The notes: generated by a model from the sequence alone, not told the origin. 64,000 nucleotides of DNA from Voacanga thouarsii (GCA_026120185.1 JANUWF010003368.1:620001-684000), one strand, 5' to 3'; counted from the first letter of the stretch, positions 33,262 through 46,900 are shown. Program-made: numbers and translations.

Positions 33262-34690
33262 CAAGTTGGTGCATAGATATCACACATGCCCAACTTGGAC
33301 AATGATGCATAAAATGAGCCACTAGTAACGGCATGAGCCATTATGTCAGCCAACTGATCTGCACTTTTAATGTACGGAACCTCTATCATACCAGAATCCA
33401 AACTATCCTTGATATAATTCCTGTCAAGTTCAATGTGCTTAGTTCGATTATGTTGAACCGGATTGTTAGCGATCTCAATAGCTACAGTGTTATCACAATA
33501 CAATACCATAGGTTTCTTTGGACCAAACCCGAGTTCTGTTAAGAGAATTTTTAACCAAGCAAGCTCTGTGGTTGCATGATGAAGAGCCCGGTATTCAGCT
33601 TCTGCACTAGACAATGACACCACATTCTATTTCTTACTCCTCCAAGTCACCAAATTACCTCCAACAAATGACACATAGCCTGAAGTAAACTTTCTATCTA
33701 ACTTAGAGCCAGCAAAGTCAGAGTCTGTGTAACCGACAATATCCAAGTGTCCATGTTTGGAGAACATAATACCTTTACCTGGAGAGGACTTCAGATAAGC
33801 CAAAATACGATTCACTACATTAATGTGTCTATCGCTTGGATTATGCATAAACTGACTGACAACACTAACTGCATATGATAAATCAGGCCTAGTGTGAGTC
33901 AGATAAATCAACTTCTCCACTAGTCTCTGATATCTCTCCTTGTTAGTTGGAACCTGATCAGGATAGATAGCTAAACCATGATTCATCTCAATGGGAGTAT
34001 TTACAGGTTCACAAGCAGAATTACCAGTTTCAGCTAAGAGATCTAAAATATACTTCCGTTGATAGAAAAAAAGTCCTTACTTGGACCGAGATACTTCAAC
34101 ACCCAAGAAGTATTTCAAAACCCCCAAGTCCTTCATCTCAAATTCCTTGGTCAAATAGCGTCGAAGCTTCTCTATCTCACTAGCATTATTGCCTGTAACA
34201 ATCATGTCATCAACATAAACAATAAGCAAGGTAATATCATTATGCTTCCTCTTATAAAACAAAGTATGATCCGCCAAAGCTTGCTTAAAACCATACTCCT
34301 TCATCGAGTAGCTTAACTTGCCAAACCATGCCCTTGGCGATTGCTTTAACCCATATAATGCCTTTTTCAGCTTACACACCTTACCTTCCCCTAGTGTAAA
34401 TCCTGAAGGAGGATCCATATACACCTCCTCGATCAAATCACCATGGAGAAAAGCATTTTTTACATCCAATTGCATCCCATTGTCTTCTTCTCCTGTGGCA
34501 ACTCAACCATCTCCCAAGTAGAATTCTTTTGAAAGGCCTTCATCTCCTCTTCCATAGCAACCTTCCACTTAGGATCTCCAAGGGCTTCCTGAAAATGACT
34601 AGGAATAGACACAGAAGACAACTGAAGAGCAAAAGCTAGATGAGCCTTACACAAGCGATGATAAGAGATAAAATCAGAAATGGGATAAGT
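33262..34690 (-). pseudogene. Copia D reverse transcriptase and RNase H, broken
   Basis: Same family as B. The frame 33623-33261 ends pol (EVPYIKSADQLADIMAHAV, LGMCDIYAPT and stop). TAG replaces the Gln codon just before it (KK*NVVSLSS). The frame 33986-33627 has YLTHTRPDLSYAVSVVSQFM and YTDSDFAGSKLDRKFTSGY. The frame 34475-34077 has NAFLHGDLIEEVYMDPPSGF, LYGLKQSPRAW and IVYVDDMIVTGNNAS, followed by a stop after VEVSRSK. Compared with B, about 190 bases are missing between GCNW and QLDVKNAF, which fuses two frames near 34470. The N-terminal RT piece runs to 34690, where the solo LTR interrupts it. Confidence 0.9.
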
Positions 34691-36863
34691 TGTAATACCC
34701 CATGTTAGACCGTCTTTGGTAAGTGGGGGAGAAGTCATGCATGTCATATTGAGTTATACCACATTTGATGATTTGAATTATTTTTCATGAAAATATTAGT
34801 TGTGGATTGCATGAATTAATTTGTTCTTGAAGTAGTTGGATTGCTTGAGCTTTCTTTTATTGAGGAGAGTTTATTAGAGAAAGGGGTAAAGCAAGTGGGA
34901 GGAAATCAAGGGAGTTGTTAGGAGAATATTTAGAAAGAAAATGTAGCTTGGTGGATAAAGCTTGGCATTTAAACCTTGACGGGCTTGAGTTTGAATCCTA
35001 GCTATTTCAAATCATTTTCATTCTCTTATTTTCTTTCTTCCTTCCCTAATTTTTCCCTAGCTTGGCCGAAATCCCTAGGAGAATAGCCACTAGGAAATTA
35101 ACTTCCTAAGAAGAGAAAAATAAATTAGGAGAGTAATTTATTTGAAAATTATTTTATAAAATATTTGAGAACAAATTAGATTTTTTGTTCTAATATCTTG
35201 TCATAATCTTGTAGAGAATTCTAAAGATTACTACTCTAGATTTTCTTTTAGCAATATCTAAATAATATATTAGTAGAGAAAAATATATATAAGAAAGCAT
35301 ATAGGTAATATTTTCAAGTAAATAAATTCCCATATTTTATCTTCTTTCAAATAATATTTTCTTGATGGAAATAAAAAGGCTTAGAGGTGAATTTAAATGA
35401 AGTATTTATCTCTTGAATAAATCCAGGAATTTTTGAAGCCTTTAGGGAAAATTTCAGTAGACATGAGTAGGAAACCAGAATTTTTATTTCCTAATAATTA
35501 TTTAATAGCTATTACCCAATTTAATAAAGGGAATTAATTAAACTATTTCCTAAATTAAATGACCTAATTCTCCTCTAAGATTTTCTAGAAAATCCTCTCA
35601 AAACTGCAGCCACAATGAACAGAAATAACCTACCAAAAGACTCTTCAAAACCTAGTTAGAATTGGCCAAGAAAACCCTAACCAATTAGGACTTGTTTTCA
35701 GCCAAAAGGAAACCAGAATCTCAGCCCCTAGACCCTCAGAATTTTCGTCACTGTTCACACACACACACACTCTCATGAAATTTCCAGCCAAAACCCACAT
35801 CAAAAACCCCTCCAGCAGACCAGCACAAACAGCTACACAAACCCTAATCTTTCCCTTCCTAATTCCGTCCAAGAAGCCGCCAGAAAATCAGTAATTTTCC
35901 CTTCTCCTCTTCCCCCAGATTTCGGCCACCTTCAGCCCTAATTCAACCATAAATTCCAGCACAACATCTGCACAAAAGTTCCCTAGTTATCAAGCAGAAA
36001 AACAGCTGCACAAAGGCCATTCTTCCTCTCCTATTTTCGCTATTATAAGGGCCCAAAACCAATTAGATTTCTCCTCTCTTTCTGTCCAGAATCTCAGCAC
36101 CTTCAGCTTCACAAACACAGCAGCCACCAACCCTAATTCCCTTCCAAAATCTCGGCAGCCCTAGAGAACACCAAAGCTGAACAATTTTTTGTTTTGATCA
36201 AGAAACCCTAGCAAGGCCAAAACTTCTTCAAACACCTAAACCCTAAAGCACCTCAGCCTAACCTATCTCCTTCATCAAACAACCTCAAACAAACCCTAAA
36301 TACCCTCCATCGCTCAGAAATTCCAGCCGCCAACCCTCCTTCACATCTGGACCAAAACAGCACCAAAACTCCATCAAAGCTGAAAACCAACTCTAAGGTA
36401 GGCAACTCCTCAACTCTTCATCAACTCCTCTTCAATTCCTCTCGTTTTCTTCTCCTAAATCTCGATCATAAGGGACTGATTTTACCCATTCTTTGGGGAG
36501 TCTTGATCAAGGTCATCCAAGCGATCCAAACTCTTCAACTATTGATCAAACTCAAGCTAGTCAACAAGGAGTTGCCGTGATCTAAGTCTAAATCGCTAAG
36601 AGGTAATCAAGATCCTATTTTTATTGATTAAAAGGTCTTAAACTTCAAAATATTGACTTAAGGATGCCTATGGAGTCTAGTATGAAAGCATGAATATATT
36701 AGATTGATGAGCATGTTGATGAAAGCCATAGACAAAGCATGTATGAGATAGGACATTGATGTATCTTGCCATGATGAACCTAGATCCATGCTAAATAGGC
36801 AAAAGATGGGATCTTTTAATGTTTATGGGGCTATTTATGATGATCTTTTAATGATTTTATGTT

Positions 36864-39064
36864 GGTCCTCGATTTTAATTTTAGGAAAAAGAGTAAGCAG
36901 CAGAATTTTCGAGTTGACCCTAGGATTAGGTGGTGGAGGCTTCAGGGGGATGAAAGAATAGCCTTTGTCAATAAGGTAGTTGAGGCGGATAATGGGTCTT
37001 CTGATATGGATTCGGATCCAGATACTATGTGGAGAAAGATGGCTCAATGTATTAGGACGGTAGCTAAGGAAGTGCTTGGGGAATCTAAAGGAAAAATACC
37101 TCTTAACAAGGATGTGTCGTGGTGGAACAACGAAGTGAAAGAAGCCGTAAAGAGTAAAAGAGAGTGCTATAGAAACTTAGGAAGGTGTAGGAGTGATGAA
37201 AATTTTGAGAAATACAAGGTCGCGAGAAGAAAAGCTAAAGAAGCTGTCAGAAACGCAAGAGCCATAGTTTACAAGGATTTATATGAAAAGTTAGATACCA
37301 AAGACGGAGAGAAGAATATATATAGACTGGCGCGTTACAAGGAGAAGAAGACGAGGGATATAGGTGTAGTGAAATGTATAAAGGACGAAAACCACAATGT
37401 TTTAGTTAAGGATGAAGAAATAAAGGAGAGATGGAGATCATATTTTGATAAGTTATTCAACGGGAGTCAAGTCCAAATTCCGAGTGTAGGTAGCCTAGCG
37501 CTTTCGAACGAAGAGGTTAACCGTGCATGGATTCGTCGTATTCAGAAGCATGAAGTCTGTGATGCCCTTAAAAGGATGAGTCCAAAAAAAGCTGTAGGAC
37601 CGGATGGTATACCGATCGAGGTTTGGAAGTGTTTAGGAGATATAGGTATTACGTGGCTAACAAGTCTGTTCAACAAGATATAGGTATTAAGTTAATAGGA
37701 TGCCTACAGAGTGGAGGAAGAGTACTCTGATTCCTCTGTACAAGAATAAAAGAGATGTCTAAGATTGTGCCAATTACCGTGGGATTAAACTCATGAGTCA
37801 TACTATGAAGCTTTGGGAGAGAGTAATTGAACAGAGGTTACAGGGCATTATACAAATTTCAGATAATCAGTTTGGTTTTATGCCTGGGCGTTCCACTACG
37901 GAGGCAATTCATTTATTACGGCAGATGATTGAATATCATAGGGAAAGAAAGAAAGATTTACATATGGTATTTATTGACCTGGAAAAAGCCTATGACAGGG
38001 TTCCTAGAGAAGTAGTTTGGTGGGTGCTGGCCAAGAAAGGTGTATCAATAAAGTATATTACTCTCATTAAAGATATGTATGAGGGAGCATGTACAAGTGT
38101 AAGGACTGGTGCCGGAATGACTGCAGAATTCCCTATTAATATCGGGGTGCATCAAGGATCAGCGCTTAGCCCTTTCCTCTTTGCAGCCGTTATGGATAAG
38201 TTGACCTGCACTATACAGGAAGCTGTGCCATGGTGTATATTGTTTGCGAATGATATTGTATTAATTGATGAGACTAGAACCGGTGTAAATGCTAAATTGG
38301 AGTTATGGCGGCAAACATTGGAATCCAAGGGTTTCAGAATTAGTAGGAGTAAAACAGAGTATATGGGATGCAAGTTTAATGGTAGCAGAAACATAGCCCA
38401 AAGTGTAACTTTGGAAGGTAGAGATATACCGTTAGCTGATTGTTTTCGCTATCTAGGATCTATTATTCAGAAAGATGGAGAGCTCGATAGCGACGTTGCA
38501 CATCGAGTTAAGGCGGGTTGGTTGAAATGGAGGAGTGCGACTGGTATTTTTTGTGATCGTAATGCACCGTTAAATTTAAAGGGAAAGTTTTACAAGGCAG
38601 TCATATGACCTGCTTTGTTATATGGTACGGAATGTTGGGCAGCTAAAAGGTGTCATATTCAAAAAATGAAAGTAGCTGAGATGCGTATGTTACGGTGGAT
38701 GTATAGATATACTAGGAAGGATAGAGTTAGAAATGAGATCATTAAGGAAAAGGTGGGTGTGGCATCTATTGAGGAAAAGATGAGAGAAAGTCGTCTGCGT
38801 TGGTTTGGACACGTTCAGAGAAGACCGAGGGATGCTCCTGTTAAGGCGATGGGGAGAGTGAGGCAGGATAGGTTAGACAGAGGTAGAAGTAGAGGTAGGC
38901 CTAAAACGACATGGATAGAGGTAATTAAGAGAGATATGCCTTTGTTAGATTTGGATGAAAGTATGACGTTCGATAGAAGAAAGTGGCGAGAGAGGATTCA
39001 TGTGGATGACCCCACGTTACCTGACGTTGGTTCATGTAGCCGACCCCAAGTTACTTGGGATTAA
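36864..39064 (+). pseudogene. LINE reverse transcriptase, three broken frames, catalytic box mutated
   Basis: The first frame (to 37683) reads RIRWWRLQGDERIAFVNKVV, a long basic linker, then MSPKKAVGPDGIPIEVWKCL, the RT entry motif. It ends at TAG/frame change where RMPTEWRKSTLIPLYKNK should follow (37690-37745, still legible). The second frame (37793-38605) has FGFMPGRSTTEAIHLLRQ, VFIDLEKAYDRVPREVVWW, HQGSALSPFLFAAVMDKL and then LFANDIVLIDE at 38240-38272. The catalytic pair is Asn-Asp instead of Asp-Asp (GAT to AAT). TGA replaces an Arg codon at 38606-38608 (VI*PALLYG). The third frame holds [20 protein letters not shown] and [12 protein letters not shown], the conserved RTE C-terminus. It cannot be active. 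Confidence 0.92.
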
Positions 39065-39087
39065 GGCTTAGTTTATTGTTGTTGTTG
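36864..39087 (+). mobile_element. RTE-type LINE, 5'-truncated, with 7-bp target duplication
   Basis: The element lies inside gypsy LTR copy 6 between TTATGTT (36857-36863) and TTATGTT (39088-39094). The 3' end has the plant RTE signature GCCGACCCCAAGTTACTTGG followed by GGCTTAGTTTATTGTTGTTG, a short TTG repeat instead of poly(A). The 5' end is truncated: the endonuclease domain is missing and the sequence starts at the linker before RT. The truncation and short TTG tail are typical of target-primed reverse transcription. Confidence 0.92.
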
Positions 39088-40089
39088 TTATGTTAGCTTA
39101 ATACGGAAGATGTCATGTGATGAATTGATCTAGATCAATGCATGATCATGATCAATAGAATCGTAAAGGAAAGTTATATATGTGATTTAGTGAATTAAAT
39201 ACCATGGATGCTAGGTAAATAACGAACTCATGAAGAGTCATGTTGTATGAAATAACTGCCCCTAATCGGGGAGCGTTGAGTACTCGATGAGGGTAGGCTA
39301 GTAGTACTAGTTTCGAAGAGCAAGAGTGAGTCTTCTGGCAGGAAGCCACCTCCAGAAGATAAACTCAACTTGGAGAGGCGACAGTACTACTTAGTCAGAC
39401 CAGTCCGAGCTAGCATGTTGGTCCATGTGGACATTGTTGATCCGGATTAGACAACCGAAGTATTGGGTGAAGAGATGGAGGAGTATCTCACCTAGTGGGT
39501 GGTGCCCCACTGCCCCTTTGTTGAAAGAATACATTGTGAAGCTATTATGGTGGTAACCATGATATAGATTATATTACTATGTTGTTGAATCATTTGCTAA
39601 TCCCTATTTAATGAATTGTGATTGTGATGAAAAAGTGATTTATTGTGAATTGTTTTAGATTTATTGAGCAAGGCTCCTTTGTACGACTGTTATTGATGAG
39701 ATTAGCTTGCAAACACAATTTTGTGGTTTTGATAAACCTGCGTACATGAAATGGTTATAACTGACATTTGCACAAACGGGACTTACTAAGACGTCAATCT
39801 CACACCTTTTATATCATGTTTTCAGGGGATTGCTTTCAGTGAGCGGGGCGAACCTAGGGTTGAGCTCCAATTTATTTATTTAGTTGTGTTTTGAATTTAT
39901 TTCAAGAGACGCTTATTAGCTTTGATTTTACAGACTTGTATAAGTTTTGCTTTCGGATGTAATGGAATTATTCTTTTAATTTTATTTAGCAGTTTCCGTT
40001 TTATTTTATTCCTTGTTATAAAGACCCCTGGTCCTTTGGACGGGGCGACATCCTGCCCTATCTAGGTACCTAGGGTGTGGGGTGTTACA

Positions 40090-40465
40090 TAAGTAACATT
40101 AAAAGGCGACTTGGAGAAACCCAACCTATCAGGTTCTCTACGTTCACGAAGGGGATATCTCCTACCATAATCGTGATCCATAACTGGTGGATTCAAAATA
40201 GTAGAATCTATCTCTAAAGATGAAGTTGGAGGAGCAGAAACGCATACCTCAGGGTTAACAGTAGAAGAGTCATCCGATGGCGTGGTAGTATCATCAAGAG
40301 GGGCACTAGAATCAGGAGGAGGAGGCATAACAGGGGTATTCTGTTTTCTTCTCGTATAGCCTTTTTGAAATAACCTAGCTGGTCTTTCATCCTTTGCCTC
40401 CTTAAATTCAGACTCAACCTCAGCTGAACAAGTATCATCTAAAGAGTCCGTAGTCTCCACAATAG
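40090..40465 (-). pseudogene. Copia D resumed: linker between integrase and RT
   Basis: The minus strand gives KDERPARLFQKGYTRRKQN, a Pro/Ser/Asp-rich linker (PPPPDSSAPLDDTTTPSDD), and YPLRERREPDRLGFSKSPFN, matching copia B's 9300-9600. Here Gln is intact in RRKQN, where B has a stop. The sequence breaks off at 40465 in the middle of the element, and a different LTR begins. The integrase, gag and 5' LTR of D are therefore missing. Confidence 0.88.
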
Positions 40466-42144
40466 CATTAAACGCTCGGCAACGAGTTAGATACGGTAGT
40501 CAAACAATATAAGCTATTAAGACACGAGGTCAGTCCCACTGGATTTCTAAACTTTTTAAATGCTAGTATGCTTTCCTTTTGTGAAATAAAATATTATGTA
40601 CCATTTTGAAATCCCTAGTTTGATTTAAGGTTTTTCTAAGCGAGAAAATAATGTTTTACCATGTTGAGCTGGTATGAATATCATAATTGTCTTAGAAATC
40701 TTAAAGGATGACAAAAGCCTGTACTTTGTAAATTTAATCCTTTTAGGATTAAATAATCGGAATTTTCAAAATATGATAATTTTTGGAATCAGATATTAAG
40801 AAAATGACCATAATGCCCTTATTGGAATATTTTATGGAAGCATAATTGGAAATTTTGAATCTAATCCTCTTCTAGGGTTAGAATTCTGGAAATCTTGAAC
40901 AAAATTCCTTTTGAAATCGGGAATAGGCAAAATGACCCGGCTACCCTTGTTGGAACGTTTTATGAAGCAAAAAAGGACTTTTTATCCTTGTTTGCTATAG
41001 ATTTTGGAAACGATCTCTCGGTATGAGATCAACTTTGGAAAAATGATATTTTGGCCACGGAAAATGTTTTATTTATATTCCCACGGGAATAAATTATTTA
41101 TTTGGCCTTGTGAGCCAATGAAATTAGTACTGGTCTTGTGAACCAGTGAAAACGTTGAGTACTCAGTAAGGATTTTGATCTTTGTACTAACTCATATTAG
41201 AGATAGACGACCCCAAGTAACCTAGCTAGTTCTGGGGATTGTCTTACTCCAAACAAGGTAATAGGACATTGATATGAGTCATCCTGGCCAACCGTTTAGT
41301 GCGTGGCAATTGTCGTGCCTTGTGCGCACTTTGATTTGGATTGTTCACAGGCTGGGCCGGACACCTGGCGTTGTTCAACCCCTTACTACCTTGATAGTGA
41401 TTGATGTCAGGATTGGGACCCCTGGGCTTACGGTAGCAAGTAAAACATTCTGAATTACACGGTATTGCGCTTATATGCACTTACCCTTCTGACAATGCAC
41501 AATTGAGTACTATAAGCTTATGTCCTTAGTACAATAAGACTGTGATGTCGAAGGCGAAGCCTTGTGAGATTTGCACGCGGGCTGACCTTCTGTTGAGAGA
41601 AGTGCCTGCATTTTGGAAATTGGGGCAATGATAGTGTAATCAAATACGATTTTTCCAAGTATGTTTGAAATTGAAACAAACTCCCTCCTAGTGAGCAGTA
41701 GAGTTGTTTTCAGTGGAAAATTATAATATTTTTCCCGTGATGAATTTTTGAATAAAATTCAAAAATACTTGTGTCAACTTAATTTATAAAGCACTAGCAC
41801 ACACTTAGGACTCACTGGGTGATTTTCACTCACACGTGTCTTTTATCTTATTTTAGGACCCGGAGCTGAGTAGTTGCACAGATAGAAGTGATACCATAGT
41901 ATAGGTCCAGTTACTTCCTCTTTTGCTTATGTATTTACATTACTGATGTAGTACTGATTACCGGATGTATAGGACCTCACTCTTGATATATTACATCATA
42001 CTCGTATGGTTATATTATATCATTCTGGGCTTTATTTATTTATCAGTTGTCATCGTTATAAAGACCCCTTGCCCAGGTAACTGGACGGGGGCGACACCCG
42101 ATTTATGGTACGTTTCCGTTGCTATTTATGGTAGGGGTGCTACA
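40466..42144 (+). repeat. LTR fragment of a second gypsy-type family, 5' end missing
   Basis: The right end reads GGTAGGGGTGCTACA, a typical LTR end, preceded by TTATAAAGACCCCTTGCCC and GGACGGGGGCGACACCC, related to the 3' module of the main family but distinct. A GTTGAGTACTCAG palindrome lies at 41155-41167, and a CTCACTGGGTGATTTTCACTC stretch at about 41806. The left side starts without a TG end, inside copia D, and the right flank is copia E, so the flanks are from different elements. It is either a truncated LTR or one side of a rearrangement. Short ORFs in it look spurious. Confidence 0.7.
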
Positions 42145-43944
42145 GCGACTTTGCATTTTTAACCAAGGCAGTGGTTGTAAAAGAGTCCAGCACAACAGTT
42201 TCAAAAGATTCCAATCAATCTGATATCCAAAACAGCCCGTCTAATACCTCTAGCCGTGATTCTCTTTTTTACACACACTGTAAGAAGCATCGACACACCA
42301 AGGATCAATGTTGGAAACTCCATGGCAAACCAAACCAAAGTGCAAATGTGAGAAGACAAGCACATGTAGCAAGCACTAAATCTGGTAGTTCTAAGGCAAC
42401 TTACTTGAATTTAACAAGGAGGAAATTGAGAGGTTTAAACTCTTCCTTGAAACCCTGAAAAAGTCTCCTACAACAGGTACTTGTTCTCTGGCATTCTCAA
42501 GTATTTCTTCTTCTTCTTATGCTACTAATGTCTTGGATAAGATTTCTCAAATTTTATGTGTAATAGACTCAAGAGTCACCAATCATATAACTTGTTCTTC
42601 CAAACTTTTTTCTACCTATACTCCTTGTTCAAGCCATCAATAAATTACAGTAGCAAATGGATCAATCACAACAACAGCAGGGCAAGGGGATATTCGGATT
42701 AATGACCACCTCACACTTAAAAATGTCCTTCATGTCCCAAAACTATTTGCCAACCTTATTTCCATCCAGAAACTCACAAATACTCCAAGTGCAGTGTAAC
42801 GTTTTTTTCCTTCATATTGTGTTTTTCAGGAACAAGGCACGAGGAAGATGATTTGACGTGCTAATGAGAGGGATGGTCTTTATTATCTAGAAGATCAATG
42901 TGGCAAAACCAAAGTTGAGGATCCTCTATCTACATCACATTTTTCACAATCTATCATGTCACTTAAATAAAAAGTTTAGCTTTATCATCGTCGTTTAGGT
43001 CAACTGTCTTTTCATGTCCTCAAGAAAATGTTTCCTTTATTGTTTAAGGATTTGTCTGTTAAGTCTTTTCATTGTCATGGGTGTGAACTTACCAAACACA
43101 AGCGTACCTTCTTTCCAATAAGTGATACAAGAACTATCAATCATTTTTCTCTCATTCATAGTGATATTTGGAGACCATCCACAGTCCCAAATATTTCTGG
43201 TGCCAAGTCGTTTGTTTCATTTATTGATGATTGTACTCACGTCACGTAGATCTATCTCATGAAAAATAAATCAGATGTCTAACATTTTCTCGAATTTTTA
43301 CAACATGATCAAAGCACAATTTGAAGTGAGAATTAAGTGATTTCACTCCAATAATGCTAGGGATTATTTCAATCAAATTCTCTCACCATTCTTCCAAAAA
43401 GAAGGGATCATCCATGAATCCTCTTGTGTCAACGCTCCACAAAAAAATGGTGTAGCTGAGCATAAGAATGACCATCTCCTAGATATCACGAGAGCCCTAC
43501 ATTTTCACAAACACGTCCCTAAACAGTATTGGGGAGAAGTTTTAACCGCTGCCCATCTTATCAATAGCTTCCCACTCTGGTTTTTTGATTTCAAAATCCA
43601 ATTGGGTATCTCATATCATTTTTTCCAAATTTCAACGCTTCTAACAAACTCATTCCTAGAATTTTTGGACGTGTTGCTTTTGTTCATGTTCATTCTCAAA
43701 ACAAGGGAAAACTTGGTCCAAGAGCACTTAGGTGCATTTTCATTGGGTACTCCTCCACACAAAAAGGGTACAAGTGCTATCATCCTTCTACTTTGAAATT
43801 CTATGTCTCTACCGACATTTCATTCAATGAAAATGAGTCTTTCTTTCAACCTTCCACTCTTCAGGGAGAGAACTTAATTGAAGATAGAGCAAAGGACATG
43901 TTTCTTCTTAAATTTCCTAGTCCAGAGTTAAGTCCACTCGAACG
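42145..43944 (+). pseudogene. Copia E gag, protease and integrase, decayed
   Basis: The frame 42171-42458 contains the zinc knuckle as YTHCKKHRHTKDQCWKLHGK, where the first cysteine has become tyrosine. The protease site near 42560 is VIDSRVTNHIT, with the Gly of DSG changed to Arg. Pre-integrase text (YHRRLGQLSFHVLKKMFP, CHGCELTKHKRTF), the integrase core (LIHSDIWRPST, FVSFIDDCTHVT) and a decayed QKNGVAEHKN-type region (about 43440-43480) follow in several frames with many stops. No 5' LTR is found; the left end abuts the foreign LTR at 42144. Gypsy LTR copy 7 interrupts it at 43945. Confidence 0.85.
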
Positions 43945-46900
43945 TGTAACACCCTACACCCTAGGTACCTAAATAGGGCAGGATGTCGCCCCATCCGAAG
44001 GACCAGAGGTCTTTATAACGAGGTACAAAAGAAAAAAAAATGGCTAAATAAAATTAAAAAAATAATCTCATTACATCCAGAAGCAAAACTTATGCAAGTC
44101 TGGAAAATCAAAACTAACAAACGTCTCTTGAAATAAATTCAACACATAAATAAATAAATAAACTGGAGTTCATCTCCTAACGCTTCACCCTGCTCAGGAT
44201 AAGGAATCCCCTGAAATCATGATATAAAAGGTGTGAGATTGACATCTCAGTAAGTCCAATGTGTACAAGTGTCAATTGAAAATATTTCGTGTATGCAGGT
44301 TTATCCAGATCACAAAATCGTATTTGCAAGTCAATTGCATCAATAACAGTTATACAAAGGAGTCTTGCTCAATGAATCCAAAATAGTGCACAACAAATCA
44401 TCATTTCATCATATTCATAATTCATTAGGTAGGGATTAGCAAATGATTCAACAATATAATAACACAATCCATATCATGGCTACCATAATAGCTTCCCAAT
44501 GTATTCTTTCAACAATGGGCAGTGGGGGATCCTCCCACTAGGTGAGATACTCCTCCATCTCTACACCCAACATTCCGGTTGTCCAATCCGGATCAACAAT
44601 GTCCACATGGACCAATATGCTAGCTCGAACAGCCTGACTAGTACTGTCGCCTCTCCAAGTTGAGTTCATCTTGTGGAGGTGGCTTCCTGCCAGAAAACTC
44701 ACTCTTGCTCTTTAAAACTAGTACTATTAGTCTACCCTCGCTAAGTACTCAACGATCCCTATTTAGGGGCAAAATCATTTTTCCCTTTTTCGAAAGTCTT
44801 TGATTAGCATGATTGCCAAACGTGATTTTTCGTAATAGCATTTCCAAATCGTTTAGTGATAGTGTAAAGAATCGTTTTTTAGTTTGAATAGTTGAAATTT
44901 GATAAACTCATTTAGAAAGTAAAACATCCACGTTTCCAACCTAAGTATCAAAACACAATGTAACTCATCTGTTTAGCCAACGTTTCAGTCCTCTTATCAA
45001 AACATTATATTGACATCAATTCAAAATAACATTATAAAAATTGCTTGCAAACGAGTAACATTTATCAAAACGGTTATGCAAAGACTTACCTGGATAAATC
45101 AATAGCTAGACCCAACTCAATCGATTGCTCTTATTTCCACTCCTTTCTTATCTAGAGCAAATAATCCCACAATTAGGATTCAATCATTCCATATACTATT
45201 TCATACAATATGACTTTTCATGATCTCATTAATCACCTAATTCATCCATGGTATCTAAGTATTTTAATTCATTAAATCACATGTATAACTCTTCTTTACC
45301 ATTCTATTAGGCATAACCATGCATTAGTCTAAATCAATTCACCATATAACAACTCTTATATTCAACTAACATAAAATCATCATAAACAGCCCCATAAACA
45401 TTAAAAGATCTCATCTTTACCTATTTAGCATAGATCTAGATTCATCATGTCAAGATACATCATTGTCCTATCTCATACACGCTTTGTCTATGGCTTACAT
45501 CAACATATTCATCAATCTAGTTTATTCCTACTTTCATGCTAGACTCCATAGGCATTCATAAGCCAATATTTTGAAGATTAAGACCATTTAAATCAGTAAA
45601 GATAGGCTCTTGATTACCTCTTAGCGATCTAGACTTAAAACACGGCAACTCCTTGTTGACTAGCTTGAGTTCAATTGATAGTTGAAGAAATTAGTCCGCT
45701 TAGATGACCTTGATCGAGTCTAACCAAGAAGGGAATAAAATCAGTCCCTTATGGATGTGATTTAAGGGAGGAAAAAGGAAAAGAATGAAGTAAGAGATGA
45801 ATAGAAGAATTGAAGATCAATTACCTTGTAGAGAGTTTCGGTTTTGGCTTTGTTTTTGGGGTAAGCTGTCCAAATTTTTATGTAGGTTGCAGGCTGTTTG
45901 TTTCGTGAGTTTGAGGGGCTGAGATGGTAGGAATTTCGTGGTTTGCTGGATAGGAAGTCTAGGGTTTGGTATTTATATGTTTGGAGGAGTTCTACCTTGC
46001 TATGGTTTCTTGATCACAAGAGAAAAGTTGGATAGCTTTGGTCCTTCTTTGGGAGCCGAGATTGGACAGAGGTTTAGGGCTGATAGCTGCTGTATTGTTG
46101 CAGCTTAGGATAGCCGAAAATCTGGACAGAAAGTGGGAAGAAATCTGGTTGGTTTTTCGGTCTCCAAGATGGCGAAAATAAGAGAAGAAAAAGGAGTCTT
46201 TGTATAGCTGTTTTTGTTCGATAATTAGAGAGGTCTTTGTGCAGGTTTTTGGCTGAAAATTTCGTGCAGAATAGGGCTGGTTTTTGGCCGAAATTCTGAA
46301 GGTATTGGAGAGGGAATTCTGGTATTTTTTTGCTAAAACAAAGTCCTAATTGGTTAAGGTTTTCTTGGTTAACCCTAGCTAGGTTTTGGAGAGTTTTAGT
46401 TAAGCTATATTTGCTCTATAATGTGGCGGCAGCTTTGAGGAGATTTTCCAGAAAAATATGGATAGAAATTAGGTTATCTAGTTAAGGAATAATTTAATTA
46501 ATTCCCTATTTTAATTTGAGTAATTTTAAATAGCTAATAAATAATTATTTTGTGAGAAAAAATCTGGTTTCCTACTTCTCTGAAGCTACTCAAAATTCTT
46601 CTTCCTTTTCCCCCAAATTTTCAAAAATCTTTATCTTAATCCCAAAAGATAAATACTTCATTTAAAATTAGGAGAAACTCCCTAGGGTTGGCGCCACCTT
46701 GGAACCAATTTCCTAAAAATTAGGAATGGGATTTATCTTGGGAATTATGTTATAAAATATTTGAAAATAAATTAAATTTTTATTTCTAATAGCTTATCAT
46801 AATCTTTTAGAGAATTTTAAATATTACTAATCTAGATTTTTAAGAGCTATAGCTAAGTAATATATTAGGAGATAGAATATATGAAAATCTATATGTATGG

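Larger units (their letters stand above)
34691..40089 (+). mobile_element. Solo gypsy LTR (copy 6) containing a nested LINE
   Basis: Starts TGTAATACCCCATGTTAGAC, ends GGGTGTGGGGTGTTACA, flanked by TAAGT on both sides (34686-34690 and 40090-40094). It splits copia D. Without the 2.2-kb LINE at 36864-39087 the LTR is about 3.2 kb. The A/B-box-like block lies near 34945-35000 and the palindrome block near 39270, where it reads TGAGTACTCG. A microsatellite CA tract lies at 35758-35770. A minus-strand open frame at 35645-35872 is not credible as a gene. Confidence 0.93.

Noticed and set aside
40466..42144. A solo LTR with target duplication
   Set aside because: The left end lacks a TG terminus and the two flanks belong to different elements.
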